A stretch of DNA of 64,000 nucleotides from Prevotella melaninogenica (GCF_013267595.1 NZ_CP054011.1:1564147-1628146), one strand, 5' to 3'; shown: positions 1 to 9,145, counted from the first letter of the stretch. The notes: generated by a model not told the origin, from the letters alone. Program-made: numbers and translations.

Positions 1-1055
1 GTGTGTCTTGCCGTATGTGTGGTAAAGGGAAACGATATGCCTGCACGAAGCCGCAGGGCTTTCAAACAGATCTGATAGTTCTTGTACTTGATACAGGGGA
101 GTAATGTTTCCCTTCCATCGCTGTGGAGCTTCTCCATCAGCCTTATGGCTTCGGGCAGCAGTTTGACACGACAAGGCACACCTGTCTTGTGGCGGTTGAA
201 CTTCAGCCAAAGGCTACCCTCGTCGTCACGCACAAGATGGGACTTGTCCAGTTCCATCAAATCACAATAAGCAGCACCTGTATAACAGGCAAAGAGGAAA
301 ATATCCCTTGCAGTTTCCATTTCCTCCTCCAAGTCCTCAAAGTTGAGAGCCTTCAATTTGTCTAATGCTTCCTTGTCCAATGCTTTGGGCAGTCTCTTGT
401 CGCCCTTGCTAATTTTGGCTTTGTCAAATAGAAGTACATCAGCCAATCCCTCACGGTAAGCCAACCTGCATACCGTCTTCAAATGCGTGGCTGCATTATA
501 GAATGTGCTTTCTTGAAAACCGCACTCACCTAAGAAATACTGCCCAAACTCATAGATAAAGTTCTCTGTGAGCTGTGAGAAAGCCAAGTCTGTCACCTTG
601 TATTTCCGTTGAATAAACTTCTGCAAATGAATTCGGGTAGAGTGATAGCCGTGTATGGCTCCTTCCTTGATGTCTATACCAACATGGCTTTCCTTCTCCT
701 TAATGAGCATATCCAGCCTTTCAATGAGCATGCATCGTGTCTGTACGCTCCCTTGGAACAGCTCTTTCACATCGGCTGCATCAAATAGGCAACCTTTGGA
801 TAGCAGAGATTGATAAGCCGACTGAACAGACAACAGCAGATTTTCCAATTTACCGTTTATCTCCACCGCCTCACGACTCTTACCATCCATTCTGCTCTCT
901 CGTGGATTCCACAAGTCGGGGTTGCAGGAGAGTTTACAACTGAACTGTGCAATACTCCTTCCAAGTGTAATACGCCCCATGATGGGAGCCTTGCCCGACT
1001 TGTCAAGACCGCTCTTTTTGAGGTAGAGCAACACCTTCATTTTCTCTTGTTTCAT
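1..1055 (-). CDS. Tyrosine recombinase / integrase (3' end outside window)
   Basis: Open frame of 351 codons read from the ATG at 1053-1055 to the window edge, so it is cut at its C-terminus. Reading the minus strand gives a Bacteroidota-type site-specific integrase: an N-terminal arm/SAM-like half, then FACYTGAAYCDLMEL in the catalytic domain and TTHTARH at the edge, the HxxR box. The final catalytic Tyr lies beyond the window. At the place where lambda-type enzymes have the first catalytic Arg (TGLR), this protein has TGAAY, as in many Bacteroidota integrases of the IntDOT kind. The usual family length is about 400 aa, so roughly 50-60 residues are missing. It marks the end of an integrated or conjugative element extending left. 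A TAACTTTG -7 box lies just upstream. Confidence 0.88.
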   Translation of the reverse strand, partial: MKQEKMKVLLYLKKSGLDKSGKAPIMGRITLGRSIAQFSCKLSCNPDLWNPRESRMDGKSREAVEINGKLENLLLSVQSAYQSLLSKGCLFDAADVKELFQGSVQTRCMLIERLDMLIKEKESHVGIDIKEGAIHGYHSTRIHLQKFIQRKYKVTDLAFSQLTENFIYEFGQYFLGECGFQESTFYNAATHLKTVCRLAYREGLADVLLFDKAKISKGDKRLPKALDKEALDKLKALNFEDLEEEMETARDIFLFACYTGAAYCDLMELDKSHLVRDDEGSLWLKFNRHKTGVPCRVKLLPEAIRLMEKLHSDGRETLLPCIKYKNYQICLKALRLRAGISFPFTTHTARH

Positions 1056-1074
1056 ACGCTTTAATTTTTATGGG

Positions 1075-1082
1075 CAAAGTTA
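1075..1082 (-). promoter_or_regulatory. Candidate -7 box of integrase promoter
   Basis: The minus strand reads TAACTTTG, matching the Bacteroidota TAnnTTTG -7 element, 20 bp before the integrase ATG. No clear TTG is seen 19-21 bp further upstream. Confidence 0.5.
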
Positions 1083-1161
1083 CCCGAATTAAAGCGTTCC
1101 TCACTTATGCAGAAAACTGCCGACCGCAGCAACAGCCACACGAGCGAAAATAATTCAGTTA

Positions 1162-2817
1162 CTAAAGTTTCCCACCCCTCTATTTCATGGGTATTTCAAC
1201 CAAACTGCTTTGCGAATACCCATGAACGTGAGCCGTTAACACTTGTCTAAAATATGTTTACGGTTGTGAGCTTTTCTTGTTGCCTGTCTTCCAATGCTTG
1301 GACCATAATCTCAAAGTTGTTCCGCATTGCTGAGTCGGTGACTATTAACTGCCCTATCTCACTAACAGAGAACCCAAGAACGTCACAAAGAGCAGCAAGC
1401 AATCTCTCTATGCAATTCAGCACACGATGCCATAACGTAAGTGCCATGACATCATCTTCCATGTCAGCAAACAATTCACCCATGGTCTCATACTCTGACA
1501 TCCGTTTTTCTAACGACATCACGATATATGTAATGTAGCAGAGCGTTGCATCAGCAATCTGACCATCAAAGTCTCTCCCCATGTATGAGCCGAGTCCGAG
1601 ATGTCCTTTTGTCTCCTTGTTGACCACTTCAATGTTCCATCGTATCTGGTATAACTCGAAGGCACGCACAAAGCTCATCGATAGATCCGTACTAAGCATG
1701 ATGTTCCAAGTCTGTCGACGCCCATATTTAATCAGGTATATCCTGACTGGTATATTCCCCAGACAGCCCCTCAACTCAATGTACTGACACTTGTACTTCC
1801 GGCAGCATTTGGTACGTCTTGCATACATTGCTACGAGCTCAGCAGCATTGTGTCGCTTATTCTCCACAAAGTACTTTGTCTTTCCCATCTTTGCAAGACC
1901 AATGTAGTGTATAGCTCCGTTGCCTACTCTCCTGATTTCCTCAATGAACTTCTCACAGGCAAACCAACTATCCGCCAAGGCATAATGGGGATGAATACCT
2001 CTCTTCCACATGCGCTGGAGCATCCTTATGGCGGAGTCCATCTTGCTCATACCGCATTCTTGATTCCGCTCATACGCTGGGCTCTCTTTCATGCGTCTCT
2101 TGGAGAATCTGCTGCGGAGTGCCTTCTTGCCAAGTCCGCCGTCCCCTTTCTTTCCTAATTCCTCATGGATGGAGAAGTCGAACGGCAGAGAGGACTTACC
2201 ATCGAAGAACAGGCACAAAAGAAGCTTGTAGCCTAAGACATAGTTCATTCGTACATGGTCGAAAACCTTGGTAATATGCTCAAACTTCCTACCAGTCTTT
2301 TCCAAGGTTGTATCGTCAAATATAACACAGGAGTTCTCGCTCTCTGTCTGAATGCCATTCTTACGGAGAATGCATTCAAAACGAAGAACAGTATAGCTAA
2401 GCAAACGACGCCAATTCATTGCCTGCCTGACCATCATACGATAATAGCAGTTCTTTCCAGTGGTGAGAAGATGGTAGAAATTCTTCTTGTATATGGAGTG
2501 TATCGTCTCACCATTAATACGGAAAAGACAAAGGGAAAGAATCTGTTGAACAGCAGAGATACCATCGTGTTTCTCCAAAGAAAGCCTACAGAGCAGACGT
2601 CCAAAACCAAATTTTGAGAAAAGTGAGAGAATATCGCTACTCATCTTACTTTTAACACTTAAAAGCTTGGATATCTCGCTTAAATTGTCTAATTTTGCAT
2701 CCATAACAGTTACTCTTTAATTTGTTGATAATCAATGTAATAAAGCACTACAAAGTTACCAATAATTATTGAGAAACTGTTATTTTAAGCCAACTTTTTG
2801 AGGGTGGGAAACTTTAG
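1162..2817 (-). mobile_element. IS4-family insertion sequence, copy 1 (1656 bp)
   Basis: The ends form a perfect terminal inverted repeat: CTAAAGTTTCCCACCC on the left and its reverse complement on the right. It is flanked by an 8-bp direct repeat TTCAGTTA (1154-1161 and 2818-2825), a target-site duplication, so it arrived by transposition. It carries one transposase gene. A 12-bp inverted repeat (TTCATGGGTATT at 1184-1195, complement at 1215-1226) lies between the transposase stop and the end and could act as a transcript-end hairpin. Size and 7-8 bp duplications fit the ISPepr1-like part of the IS4 family (from memory). A second copy with identical length and identical protein lies at 52540-54195. 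It sits about 100 bp upstream of the integrase start. Confidence 0.95.
1247..2704 (-). CDS. IS4-family transposase (copy 1)
   Basis: This 485-aa DDE transposase catalyses cut-and-paste movement of the surrounding element. The catalytic signature is visible: the first Asp in FDDTTLEK (D130/D131), the second in ALADSW (D245), and the IS4-family YREK motif as Y352-x2-R355-x3-E359-x6-K366. Length and motif spacing are those of an intact IS4-family enzyme, with no frameshift. Its translation is identical to that of the copy at 52625-54082, which argues for recent transposition. The start ATG at 2702-2704 follows an AT-rich leader inside the IS. Confidence 0.95.
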   Translation of the reverse strand: MDAKLDNLSEISKLLSVKSKMSSDILSLFSKFGFGRLLCRLSLEKHDGISAVQQILSLCLFRINGETIHSIYKKNFYHLLTTGKNCYYRMMVRQAMNWRRLLSYTVLRFECILRKNGIQTESENSCVIFDDTTLEKTGRKFEHITKVFDHVRMNYVLGYKLLLCLFFDGKSSLPFDFSIHEELGKKGDGGLGKKALRSRFSKRRMKESPAYERNQECGMSKMDSAIRMLQRMWKRGIHPHYALADSWFACEKFIEEIRRVGNGAIHYIGLAKMGKTKYFVENKRHNAAELVAMYARRTKCCRKYKCQYIELRGCLGNIPVRIYLIKYGRRQTWNIMLSTDLSMSFVRAFELYQIRWNIEVVNKETKGHLGLGSYMGRDFDGQIADATLCYITYIVMSLEKRMSEYETMGELFADMEDDVMALTLWHRVLNCIERLLAALCDVLGFSVSEIGQLIVTDSAMRNNFEIMVQALEDRQQEKLTTVNIF

Positions 2818-2882
2818 TTCAGTTACCGAACATTACTTCATCGTTACCTATGACGAAATCGGGTAACGCTTTGGTAACTGAA
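2818..2882. other. Nested inverted repeats near element end (possible att / arm sites)
   Basis: Two concentric inverted repeats are visible: TTCAGTTACC (2818-2827) with GGTAACTGAA (2873-2882), and inside them CGTTACC (2842-2848) with GGTAACG (2862-2868). Before the IS inserted, this block lay about 100 bp upstream of the integrase start. Integrase or excisionase binding sites, or the element's attachment region, are plausible. The exact element/chromosome junction cannot be seen from one end. Confidence 0.45.
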
Positions 2883-3007
2883 CTTCTGCCTAAATCTGCA
2901 TATTCCTACTCTTTACGAATTGTGCAGTATTATGCAAATAACTCCATTTCTTGCTCATTATCAGTCAGTTTACACCAACTTCTACTTTTCTTCCTTTTCA
3001 AGGATTA

Positions 3008-3140
3008 GTTGCACTTCAATTAGGCGTCTTTTAGAACCCAAAAGAGCATGGATTAATTTCGAGGTGCATGAAAATAGTTTACAAATATCTATTGATAAGG
3101 GAATAAGCTGTTTGTAAAAAATAGAAAAACATGCTAATGG
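3008..3140 (+). repeat. Partial copy of the ~320-bp interspersed repeat (R4)
   Basis: This is the 3' half only of the family seen in full at 8824-9145 and 54656-54980. Shared blocks include TTAGGCGTCTTTTAGAA, CCAAAAGAGCATG, GAAAATAGTTTACAAA and AAGGGAATAAG. The 5' half with the AAAAGGTGC/GCACCTTTT hairpin is absent. The truncation point falls next to the integrated element's end. No gene is seen between 2826 and 3147. Confidence 0.7.
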
Positions 3141-3147
3141 ATAGATA

Positions 3148-3981
3148 TTAACCAACGAAGTGGCGGAGGCCGGGAACAAAGGTGCGGGAGACTGGAATGA
3201 AGTCATCACAACCTGAAAGACGAAGTTGATAACCGTTGGAATTGCCTTTTGCAGAAGATATGTTATTGATATTCACAAGGAAGGAACGGTGACACTGAAA
3301 GATATTATCGTAAGGGAGGTCATCTTTCAAGGCTGTCAACGTAGAACGAAGTTCGGTTTTTTGTATCTTACCTTCTTTTAGATAACATACGCAGACATTG
3401 TTTTTTCGGGCTTCAATATAGAGTAGATTGTTGATAGGTAAGGTAAGATCGGTTCCACGCAGGTTCTGATCATGCAGCGTGATAAGGATATCCTCCTGCT
3501 CATCCGTAGTCTTCTTTATCATTTCTTCCAGTCTACTATTCAACATACGGTTATAGTTTACCAACGTAAAAATAGCCGTAACGATTACCCAAACAAGGAA
3601 AGTCCAATAAAAGAATATACTGAATAGCCGCCATGTTAATGGCATCTGGAAGAAGAAAGCAGCATAGAGCGTCATAGAGATTGCTATTGCCAACTCAATA
3701 GCAATACTATAAAGAATTATATAACCATTGGTGATTGGGACATTTTTTCGTAATGGTCTTTTGAAGAAAAGGAAAGCACAAAGCCATTGAACGAAGATAG
3801 TCATGACACCAAAACCAAGACACATCAGGAATGTATTACCCCGATACTGGCTGATTCCAAAGGGTTGTAGGAGGTAAAGAAACAAAAAAATGCCAACTCC
3901 TAACGCAACACTCGTGCGCCAGGAAGTGGCATTTGTCTGTATCGTACACCTGCTATGTAGAAATGAGGTTAGTCTACTCAT
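3148..3981 (-). CDS. Membrane-anchored LytTR-family transcriptional regulator
   Basis: This 277-aa protein has four predicted transmembrane segments (about 22-39, 50-72, 85-111, 117-140), a short charged linker (145-170) and a C-terminal LytTR DNA-binding domain (about 178-275). The LytTR hallmarks LLYIEARKNNVCVCY and FQCHRSFLVNINNI are visible. There is no receiver domain, so the membrane part is probably the sensor or the membrane tether. LytTR proteins bind pairs of short direct repeats. The gene stands alone, divergent from nothing and followed by a repeat remnant, with its own well-formed promoter 26-56 bp upstream. Target genes cannot be told from the sequence. Confidence 0.85.
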   Translation of the reverse strand: MSRLTSFLHSRCTIQTNATSWRTSVALGVGIFLFLYLLQPFGISQYRGNTFLMCLGFGVMTIFVQWLCAFLFFKRPLRKNVPITNGYIILYSIAIELAIAISMTLYAAFFFQMPLTWRLFSIFFYWTFLVWVIVTAIFTLVNYNRMLNSRLEEMIKKTTDEQEDILITLHDQNLRGTDLTLPINNLLYIEARKNNVCVCYLKEGKIQKTELRSTLTALKDDLPYDNIFQCHRSFLVNINNISSAKGNSNGYQLRLSGCDDFIPVSRTFVPGLRHFVG

Positions 3982-4006
3982 GATGTCTTAAATGGTTGGT
4001 TGTCCA

Positions 4007-4037
4007 CAAAGTTACATCTTTTCCTCTTTTCGTGCAA
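4007..4037 (-). promoter_or_regulatory. Promoter of LytTR gene
   Basis: The minus strand has TTG (4035-4037), a 20-bp spacer, then TAACTTTG (4007-4014). This is the canonical Bacteroidota -33/-7 arrangement, and it predicts a 5' leader of about 20 nt. Confidence 0.65.
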
Positions 4038-4057
4038 GTGTATTTCGTCTTAAAATT

Positions 4058-5068
4058 TTACTCTTTTACTTCCCAAATATCGTTGGTTTCGAGCATCTCC
4101 ATAAAGGTATGGTAATGCTTCTGCGCCTTCACCTCTTCTATCTGCTGATTGACAGCAGCGTCATAGGTAGGAGCCTCAACGTCACGGATAACTCCGAGGG
4201 CTACAGGGAAGCCGTCTTCGTTGCTCATCATTGCGAGTTTCAGCTGTAAGGTATTATCCTGACTGTGAGCATCATGTACGAGGATATCATCGCGAGTAAT
4301 ACCATTCTCACCGATTTTAACCACCTTCAAGCCAAAGCCTTCTTGTACAAGTCCAAACTCTTGGTTGGGACCGAAGATCAATGGTTCGCCATGCTTGACA
4401 TAGATAGCATTCTCCTTACGACCTTGTGAGGTATAGACTGAGTTGTGACAACCATCGTTGAAGATAACACAGTTTTGTAAAATCTCACACACGGCAGCAC
4501 CCTTATGCAGATAAGCAGCCTTGAGAATTTCAATTGTCTCGGTATTATCGCTGGCAACACTACGTGCAAAGAAGTTGCCACGCGCACCGAAACAGAGTTC
4601 TGCTGGGCGGAATGGGTCTTCCGTAGTACCATAAGGACTTGACTTAGAGACGAAGCCACGTGGACTGGTTGGTGAATACTGTCCCTTCGTTAGACCGTAG
4701 ATACGGTTGTTCAGAAGAATCATATTCAAATCCACATTACGACGCATCGCATGGATAAAGTGGTTACCACCGATAGCAAGTGCGTCACCATCGCCCGAAA
4801 CCTGCCAGATGGTAAGGTTTGGGTTGGTCACCTTTGCCCCAGTAGAGATGGCTGCTGCACGACCATGAATGGTCTGCATAGCGTATGTATTAGCATAATA
4901 AGGTAATCGGCTTGAGCATCCGATACCACTGATAACGGCTGTTTCATAAGGTGGAACACCTAACTCTGCCATTGCTTTCTGCAAGCTGGCAAGGAAGAAA
5001 TGGTCGCCACAGCCAGGACACCAACGTGGTTGTCCCTTCTTAAAATCTTGTGCTGTATATTGATTCAT
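4058..5068 (-). CDS. korB: 2-oxoacid:ferredoxin oxidoreductase, beta subunit
   Basis: This 336-aa subunit binds thiamine diphosphate and decarboxylates a 2-oxoacid (probably 2-oxoglutarate), passing electrons to ferredoxin. The sequence shows the N-terminal CPGCGDH motif (C17, C20) and the TPP/Mg motif GDGD at 92-95 followed by NN at 120-121. Length matches KorB-type subunits without an added ferredoxin domain. The alpha/gamma subunit gene lies upstream in the same orientation, but 390 bp of tandem repeats separate them. Substrate choice (2-oxoglutarate against pyruvate or a branched 2-oxoacid) is inferred from the Bacteroidota two-subunit layout and is not proven. No ferredoxin-like third subunit gene is adjacent. 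Confidence 0.9.
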   Translation of the reverse strand: MNQYTAQDFKKGQPRWCPGCGDHFFLASLQKAMAELGVPPYETAVISGIGCSSRLPYYANTYAMQTIHGRAAAISTGAKVTNPNLTIWQVSGDGDALAIGGNHFIHAMRRNVDLNMILLNNRIYGLTKGQYSPTSPRGFVSKSSPYGTTEDPFRPAELCFGARGNFFARSVASDNTETIEILKAAYLHKGAAVCEILQNCVIFNDGCHNSVYTSQGRKENAIYVKHGEPLIFGPNQEFGLVQEGFGLKVVKIGENGITRDDILVHDAHSQDNTLQLKLAMMSNEDGFPVALGVIRDVEAPTYDAAVNQQIEEVKAQKHYHTFMEMLETNDIWEVKE

Positions 5069-5458
5069 GACTTTTATTTTAATTCAGAATTCACTGTTTG
5101 TAATTCACAATTCAGAATTCATAATTCACAATTATGATTACTTCTATTCGCTTGGGGCTATTAACAAGCATCTTGTCAACTCGTAAACTCGTCAACTTGT
5201 AAACTCATTAAATCCTTAATTATGATTACTTCTATTCGCTTAGAGTTATTAACAAGCAACTTGCTAACTCGTTAACTCGTCTACTTGTAAACTCATTAAA
5301 TCCTTAATTATGATTACTTCTATTCGCTTAGCTCTTAACAAGCAACTTGTAAACTCGTTAACTCGTCAACATGTAAACTCATTAACTCATCTACATGTAA
5401 ACTTCCCAACGTCGCAAGCAACTTGTAAACTCGTCTACTTGTAAACTCGTCAACTATT
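5069..5458. repeat. Minisatellite between korA and korB (88-bp units plus short subrepeats)
   Basis: Three units beginning AATTATGATTACTTCTATT start at 5130, 5218 and 5306, exactly 88 bp apart. Each contains copies of short elements such as AACTCGTCAACTTGTAA. The part next to korA (5340-5458) is made only of these short elements. A related run occurs on the opposite strand at 27570-27613. No open frame here looks like a real gene. The block lies inside what should be a two-gene operon. Confidence 0.9.
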
Positions 5459-7357
5459 CTACTCAAGTATCTTCGTATAGAAAGTACCGGTTTCCTCCTT
5501 TGGTAGTGGAGCCTTGAGAAGTTTCTCAAAAGTAGTAACCAACTCCGTGACAACGAATGGTTGTCCCTTAACTTGGTTATACTGATAAGGAGCGAAGTGG
5601 TTGATACGAATACGCAAGAGGGCTGCAAGCTGACCAAGATTTTGTTCTGCAACAACGACTTTCATGTAACGACTAAGCACTTCTGCAGTGTTCTTTGGCA
5701 ATGGGTTCACATACTTGAACTGTGCCAAAGCAACCTTATTTCCCTTTCTACGCAATTCCTTCATTGCAGAATAGAGATGACCGTAAGTACTACCGAAGCC
5801 AACAATAAGCAAGTCGGCATCTTCCTCGTCGCCTTGAACAACCAAATCAGGTACAGGAATACGTGCCACCTTGTTCCAACGAAGGTGGTCCATCTTGTCA
5901 TGGTTCTCTGGATCGGTTGAGATAGCACCTGTCTCACCATCTTTCTCCAAACCACCAAGGATGTGTGTATAGCCCTCCGTGCCAGGGATAGCCCAGTAAC
6001 GTGCTAATGTCTTAGGGTCACGTTTGTATGGAGTGTACTTATACTTCTGGTCTTCTGTGACGTAATGTGGATGGATTTCAGGCAAATCTTCGATGTTTGG
6101 AAGCTTCCAAGCAGAAGAACCATTAGCAATGAATGCATCGGTAAGGAGCACTACTGGCGTCATATGTTCCAATGCTATCTTACAAGCATTATAGGCTGCA
6201 TCGAAGCAGTCTGTAGGACTTGTCGCTGCAATGACAGGCATTGGACTCTCACCATTACGACCATAAAGCACCTGCAAGAGGTCGGTCTGCTCACTCTTCG
6301 TAGGCATACCCGTTGACGGACCACCACGCTGTACGTCGATAATCACCAATGGAAGTTCATCAATAAGTGCAAGGTTCATTGCCTCACTCTTCAAACAGAT
6401 ACCCGGACCAGAGGTTGAAGTAGCAGCCAAAGCACCAGCGAAAGCAGCACCAATAGCCGATGCACAACCAGCAATCTCGTCCTCACACTGTACCGTTGTC
6501 ACACCCATTGACTTATGCTTTGACAACTCATGTAAGATATCTGTTGCAGGCGTGATAGGATAAGAACCTAAGAAAAGACGCAAGCCAGCACGCTCAGCCG
6601 CAGCCATCAGACCATAAGCAGTAGCCTTATTACCTGTAATATCCATATAACGGCCAGGCTGTTTCACTGTTGACTCAATACGATAGGTATTAGGAACAGA
6701 AGCATGTACGTTATGACCATAGTCATATCCTGCACGTACTACCTTTATATTCGCCTCTGCAATGGCTGGTTTCTTCTTAAACTTTGTCTCAAGATAGTTG
6801 TTTACCAACTCTAAGTCACGACTGAAAAGCCAGCAGACAAGACCCAAGGCAAACATATTACGGCACTTTAGCATAGACTTATTATCCATGCCAGTATCAG
6901 CCAAACAGTCCTTCACCATCTTTGTTATCGGACAAGCCACTACCCGATCAGGGTCGATACCCATCTCGCCTAAATAGTCATCACTGCGGAATTCAGCCTT
7001 CTGAAGGTCACGCTGTCCGAATGAATCAGTGTCGATAATGATTGTACTGTTAGGCTTACAATGCTTATACTGCATCTTCAACGCAGCGGCATTCATTGCT
7101 ACAAGAACGTCACAGAGGTCACCAGGCGTATAAACCTTGCCCGCACCGATATGAACCTGGAATCCACTCACACCTGTCAAGGAGCCTTGCGGGGCACGGA
7201 TGTCAGCCGGATAGTCTGGGAAAGTAGACACACCATTGCCGACTGTAGCCGAGACAGTGGTGAAAATATTACCCGCAAGCTGCATACCATCACCTGAGTC
7301 ACCAGAAAAGTGCACTACAACACTGTCGAGTTCTTTCACTTCGATTTGTTCTTCCAT
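5459..7357 (-). CDS. korA: 2-oxoacid:ferredoxin oxidoreductase, fused gamma-alpha subunit
   Basis: This 632-aa subunit partners with the beta subunit. The N-terminal part (about 12-190) is the gamma domain with HFSGDSGDGMQLAG near residue 17. It is followed by the alpha TPP-pyrimidine domain with GSYPITPATDIL and the EDEIAGCASAIGAAFAGA block, and by the C-terminal transketolase-like domain. The gamma-alpha fusion and length are typical of the anaerobic KorA family. The start ATG at 7355-7357 gives a normal N-terminus (MEEQIEVKEL). This enzyme supports reductive or oxidative 2-oxoglutarate metabolism in anaerobes. Confidence 0.92.
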   Translation of the reverse strand: MEEQIEVKELDSVVVHFSGDSGDGMQLAGNIFTTVSATVGNGVSTFPDYPADIRAPQGSLTGVSGFQVHIGAGKVYTPGDLCDVLVAMNAAALKMQYKHCKPNSTIIIDTDSFGQRDLQKAEFRSDDYLGEMGIDPDRVVACPITKMVKDCLADTGMDNKSMLKCRNMFALGLVCWLFSRDLELVNNYLETKFKKKPAIAEANIKVVRAGYDYGHNVHASVPNTYRIESTVKQPGRYMDITGNKATAYGLMAAAERAGLRLFLGSYPITPATDILHELSKHKSMGVTTVQCEDEIAGCASAIGAAFAGALAATSTSGPGICLKSEAMNLALIDELPLVIIDVQRGGPSTGMPTKSEQTDLLQVLYGRNGESPMPVIAATSPTDCFDAAYNACKIALEHMTPVVLLTDAFIANGSSAWKLPNIEDLPEIHPHYVTEDQKYKYTPYKRDPKTLARYWAIPGTEGYTHILGGLEKDGETGAISTDPENHDKMDHLRWNKVARIPVPDLVVQGDEEDADLLIVGFGSTYGHLYSAMKELRRKGNKVALAQFKYVNPLPKNTAEVLSRYMKVVVAEQNLGQLAALLRIRINHFAPYQYNQVKGQPFVVTELVTTFEKLLKAPLPKEETGTFYTKILE

Positions 7358-7426
7358 AGATTATTTCTTGTTTATGTTAGTAAATCGTTTCTGTATTTCT
7401 TAGCTTTTCCACCATAGCGGTAAAGC

Positions 7427-8431
7427 TTATTTAACAAACTTCTTACCATTAAGAACATAGATTCCCTTTGGCAATTCGCTCTCATGAGTCCCTATCTTAG
7501 CACCCTGCAACGAATAAATATCATCGCTTTCAGTACTTTCCTGTATCTTTGTCATTGGGACACTGATACTCATAGGGATATGCTTCTCCTTTTGATAGAC
7601 ACGTATCCAATCGACGCGCATCTCGTAGGTATGGTTGACATCTGCCTTTTTTGCCCATGAACCATTGCCCACTGACTGATTGAGAATCAGGTAGAAATTA
7701 GACTTATCAAACGGCCATTGCTCCTGACTATCATTCTGTTTCTTATATTGGAACACGCGCTTACCATCAGCAAAGAAGGTCAGCACGTCCTCTTCCCACT
7801 CTACGGCATAGGTATGATAACGATTCATCGACATCCAAAGATTGCCAGAATGTGGCTCATTTCCATGACTTTGTGTCCACGCAGAGTGCACGGTTGCATA
7901 ACAACGCTGCTCATTATCAATCTGCTCAAAGATATCAATCTCACCGCCTTTCGGCCATCCAAACTTTGACTTTGGCATCATCCAGATAGCAGGGAAATTA
8001 CCTATAAAAGGATTAACCATTGCCCGACACTCTACACGACCAAAGCGAAAGGTGAAACTCTGACTGGTTTCGATACCGCCTGAAAGCATTTCCACATCAT
8101 CTTTTGACCTATCAGAATTAGGAATGGCACGCAAAACGAGATTACCATCCTTCATAAAAGCGACCTCAGGAGAGTTGCTCAAGAAGCGTGCCCATGTCAC
8201 TTGGGGACGGCGCGTACAGTATCTCCACACCTTTGTATTAGGCAAGGTGCCATCCGGCTCATTAAACTCATCATGGAAGACAAGTGTATATTCTGAGCCC
8301 GGTGTTTCTGCATCCGCTGGCAATGGCTCAACACCATCAGCCAACTTGACTCCCTGTGCAAAGGATACTATGGAAAACAATGCCATTGTAAGCACTGCAA
8401 GCAATCTCTTGTTGTTCTTCTTTTGTGACAT
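7427..8431 (-). CDS. Secreted GH16 endo-beta-glucanase with C-terminal sorting-like tail
   Basis: This 334-aa protein has a signal peptide (about 1-26, ending SFAQ) and a GH16 jelly-roll domain. The catalytic motif EIDIFE is at 164-169: nucleophile E164, D166, acid/base E169. The family hydrolyses beta-1,3- or mixed beta-1,3/1,4-glucans such as laminarin or lichenan. The last 30 residues (YSLQGAKIG ... PKGIYVLNGKKFVK) match the short tail seen on many secreted Prevotella proteins. The GH87 enzyme at 55807-58710 ends the same way, and a type IX secretion or surface-sorting signal is likely. It is a single-gene unit with no SusCD beside it. Exact linkage specificity is not readable. Confidence 0.88.
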   Translation of the reverse strand: MSQKKNNKRLLAVLTMALFSIVSFAQGVKLADGVEPLPADAETPGSEYTLVFHDEFNEPDGTLPNTKVWRYCTRRPQVTWARFLSNSPEVAFMKDGNLVLRAIPNSDRSKDDVEMLSGGIETSQSFTFRFGRVECRAMVNPFIGNFPAIWMMPKSKFGWPKGGEIDIFEQIDNEQRCYATVHSAWTQSHGNEPHSGNLWMSMNRYHTYAVEWEEDVLTFFADGKRVFQYKKQNDSQEQWPFDKSNFYLILNQSVGNGSWAKKADVNHTYEMRVDWIRVYQKEKHIPMSISVPMTKIQESTESDDIYSLQGAKIGTHESELPKGIYVLNGKKFVK

Positions 8432-8823
8432 GATTTTATGAAGATTCTATCTGAAGCGGTACGATCTGAAAAGCATAGAATCATCCTATAGCACAGATGA
8501 AAACATAAGGAATTTGACATAACATAGGTCTACATTTCCCCACGTTGCTTTCTCGACTTTCCGTTTTTTAGATTATCTTTTGTTTACGTTAGTGTATTCT
8601 GAGGACAAAAGTGCGAAATATTATTGAGAAAACAAAATCTTTTGAGGAGAAAAAATATATTTTTATATCTTACAAGTAAAAAGCATCCAGAAATCAACCC
8701 TCCATTCACTTAAAAACAATAAAAAGCATATAAAATGCCAACTCATATTGTAGATTATCTTTATCAACCACCTTATCATTTCATCAACACCTAACATTAA
8801 ACACCCAACACCCACCAATCAAT
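8432..8823. other. Gene-free AT-rich stretch
   Basis: No credible gene is seen. The right end (8786-8820) carries short CACCCAACACCCA-type elements, the same low-complexity sequence found inside the TrmH gene and, inverted, at 11643-11675. The GH16 promoter should lie between 8432 and about 8640, but I see no clean TAnnTTTG there. Confidence 0.5.
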
Positions 8824-9145
8824 ACTTCAAAGATTCAAGATAATGTTTTGAAAAACCATTACATATTTTCAAATAAAACATCCGTATATAATGACAAATA
8901 CACGTATAGAAAGCAGGTTTGTAACAAACACGGAATCAGTTAGTTATAAAGTAGTACAATAAAAGGTGCTTAATTGGATTCCAAGAGGGCGTTAATAGGA
9001 CCTCAAAAGGGCACCTTTTGCAAGCCTATTAGGCGTCTTTAAGAAGCCAAAAGAGCATATATTGGTTTTAAACCGTACGAAAATAATTTACAAGAACCAA
9101 TAAAATGGGAATAAATTGTTGATAGAAGACGGATAGACATAGTAC
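8824..9145 (+). repeat. Interspersed ~320-bp repeat, copy R1
   Basis: This aligns end to end with 54656-54980 and with most of 60561-60830. Order of shared blocks: CATTACAT, AATCAGTTAGTTATAAAG, AAAAGGTGCTTAATTGGA, a GCGTTA block, AGGGCACCTTTTGCAAG, TTAGGCGTCTTTAAGAA, CCAAAAGAGCAT, GGGAATAA, GGATAGACAT. AAAAGGTGC and GCACCTTTT can pair as a stem around about 45 nt. There is no open frame and no terminal inverted repeat of IS type. Confidence 0.85.

Noticed and set aside
1254..2617. Plus-strand frames across the IS
   Set aside because: They are shadows of the transposase and recur identically in the second copy.
1..2900. Integrase region as a complete prophage or conjugative element
   Set aside because: Only one end is present and no phage structural or conjugation genes are in the window.
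5335..5655. 106-aa minus-strand open frame over the end of korA and the minisatellite
   Set aside because: Its C-terminus is a translation of tandem repeats (SLHVDELMSLHVDEL) and its N-terminus is an alternate frame of korA.
8824..9145. Repeat R1 as a tRNA or known RNA gene
   Set aside because: The stem is long with a ~45-nt loop and no cloverleaf or anticodon arm is seen.
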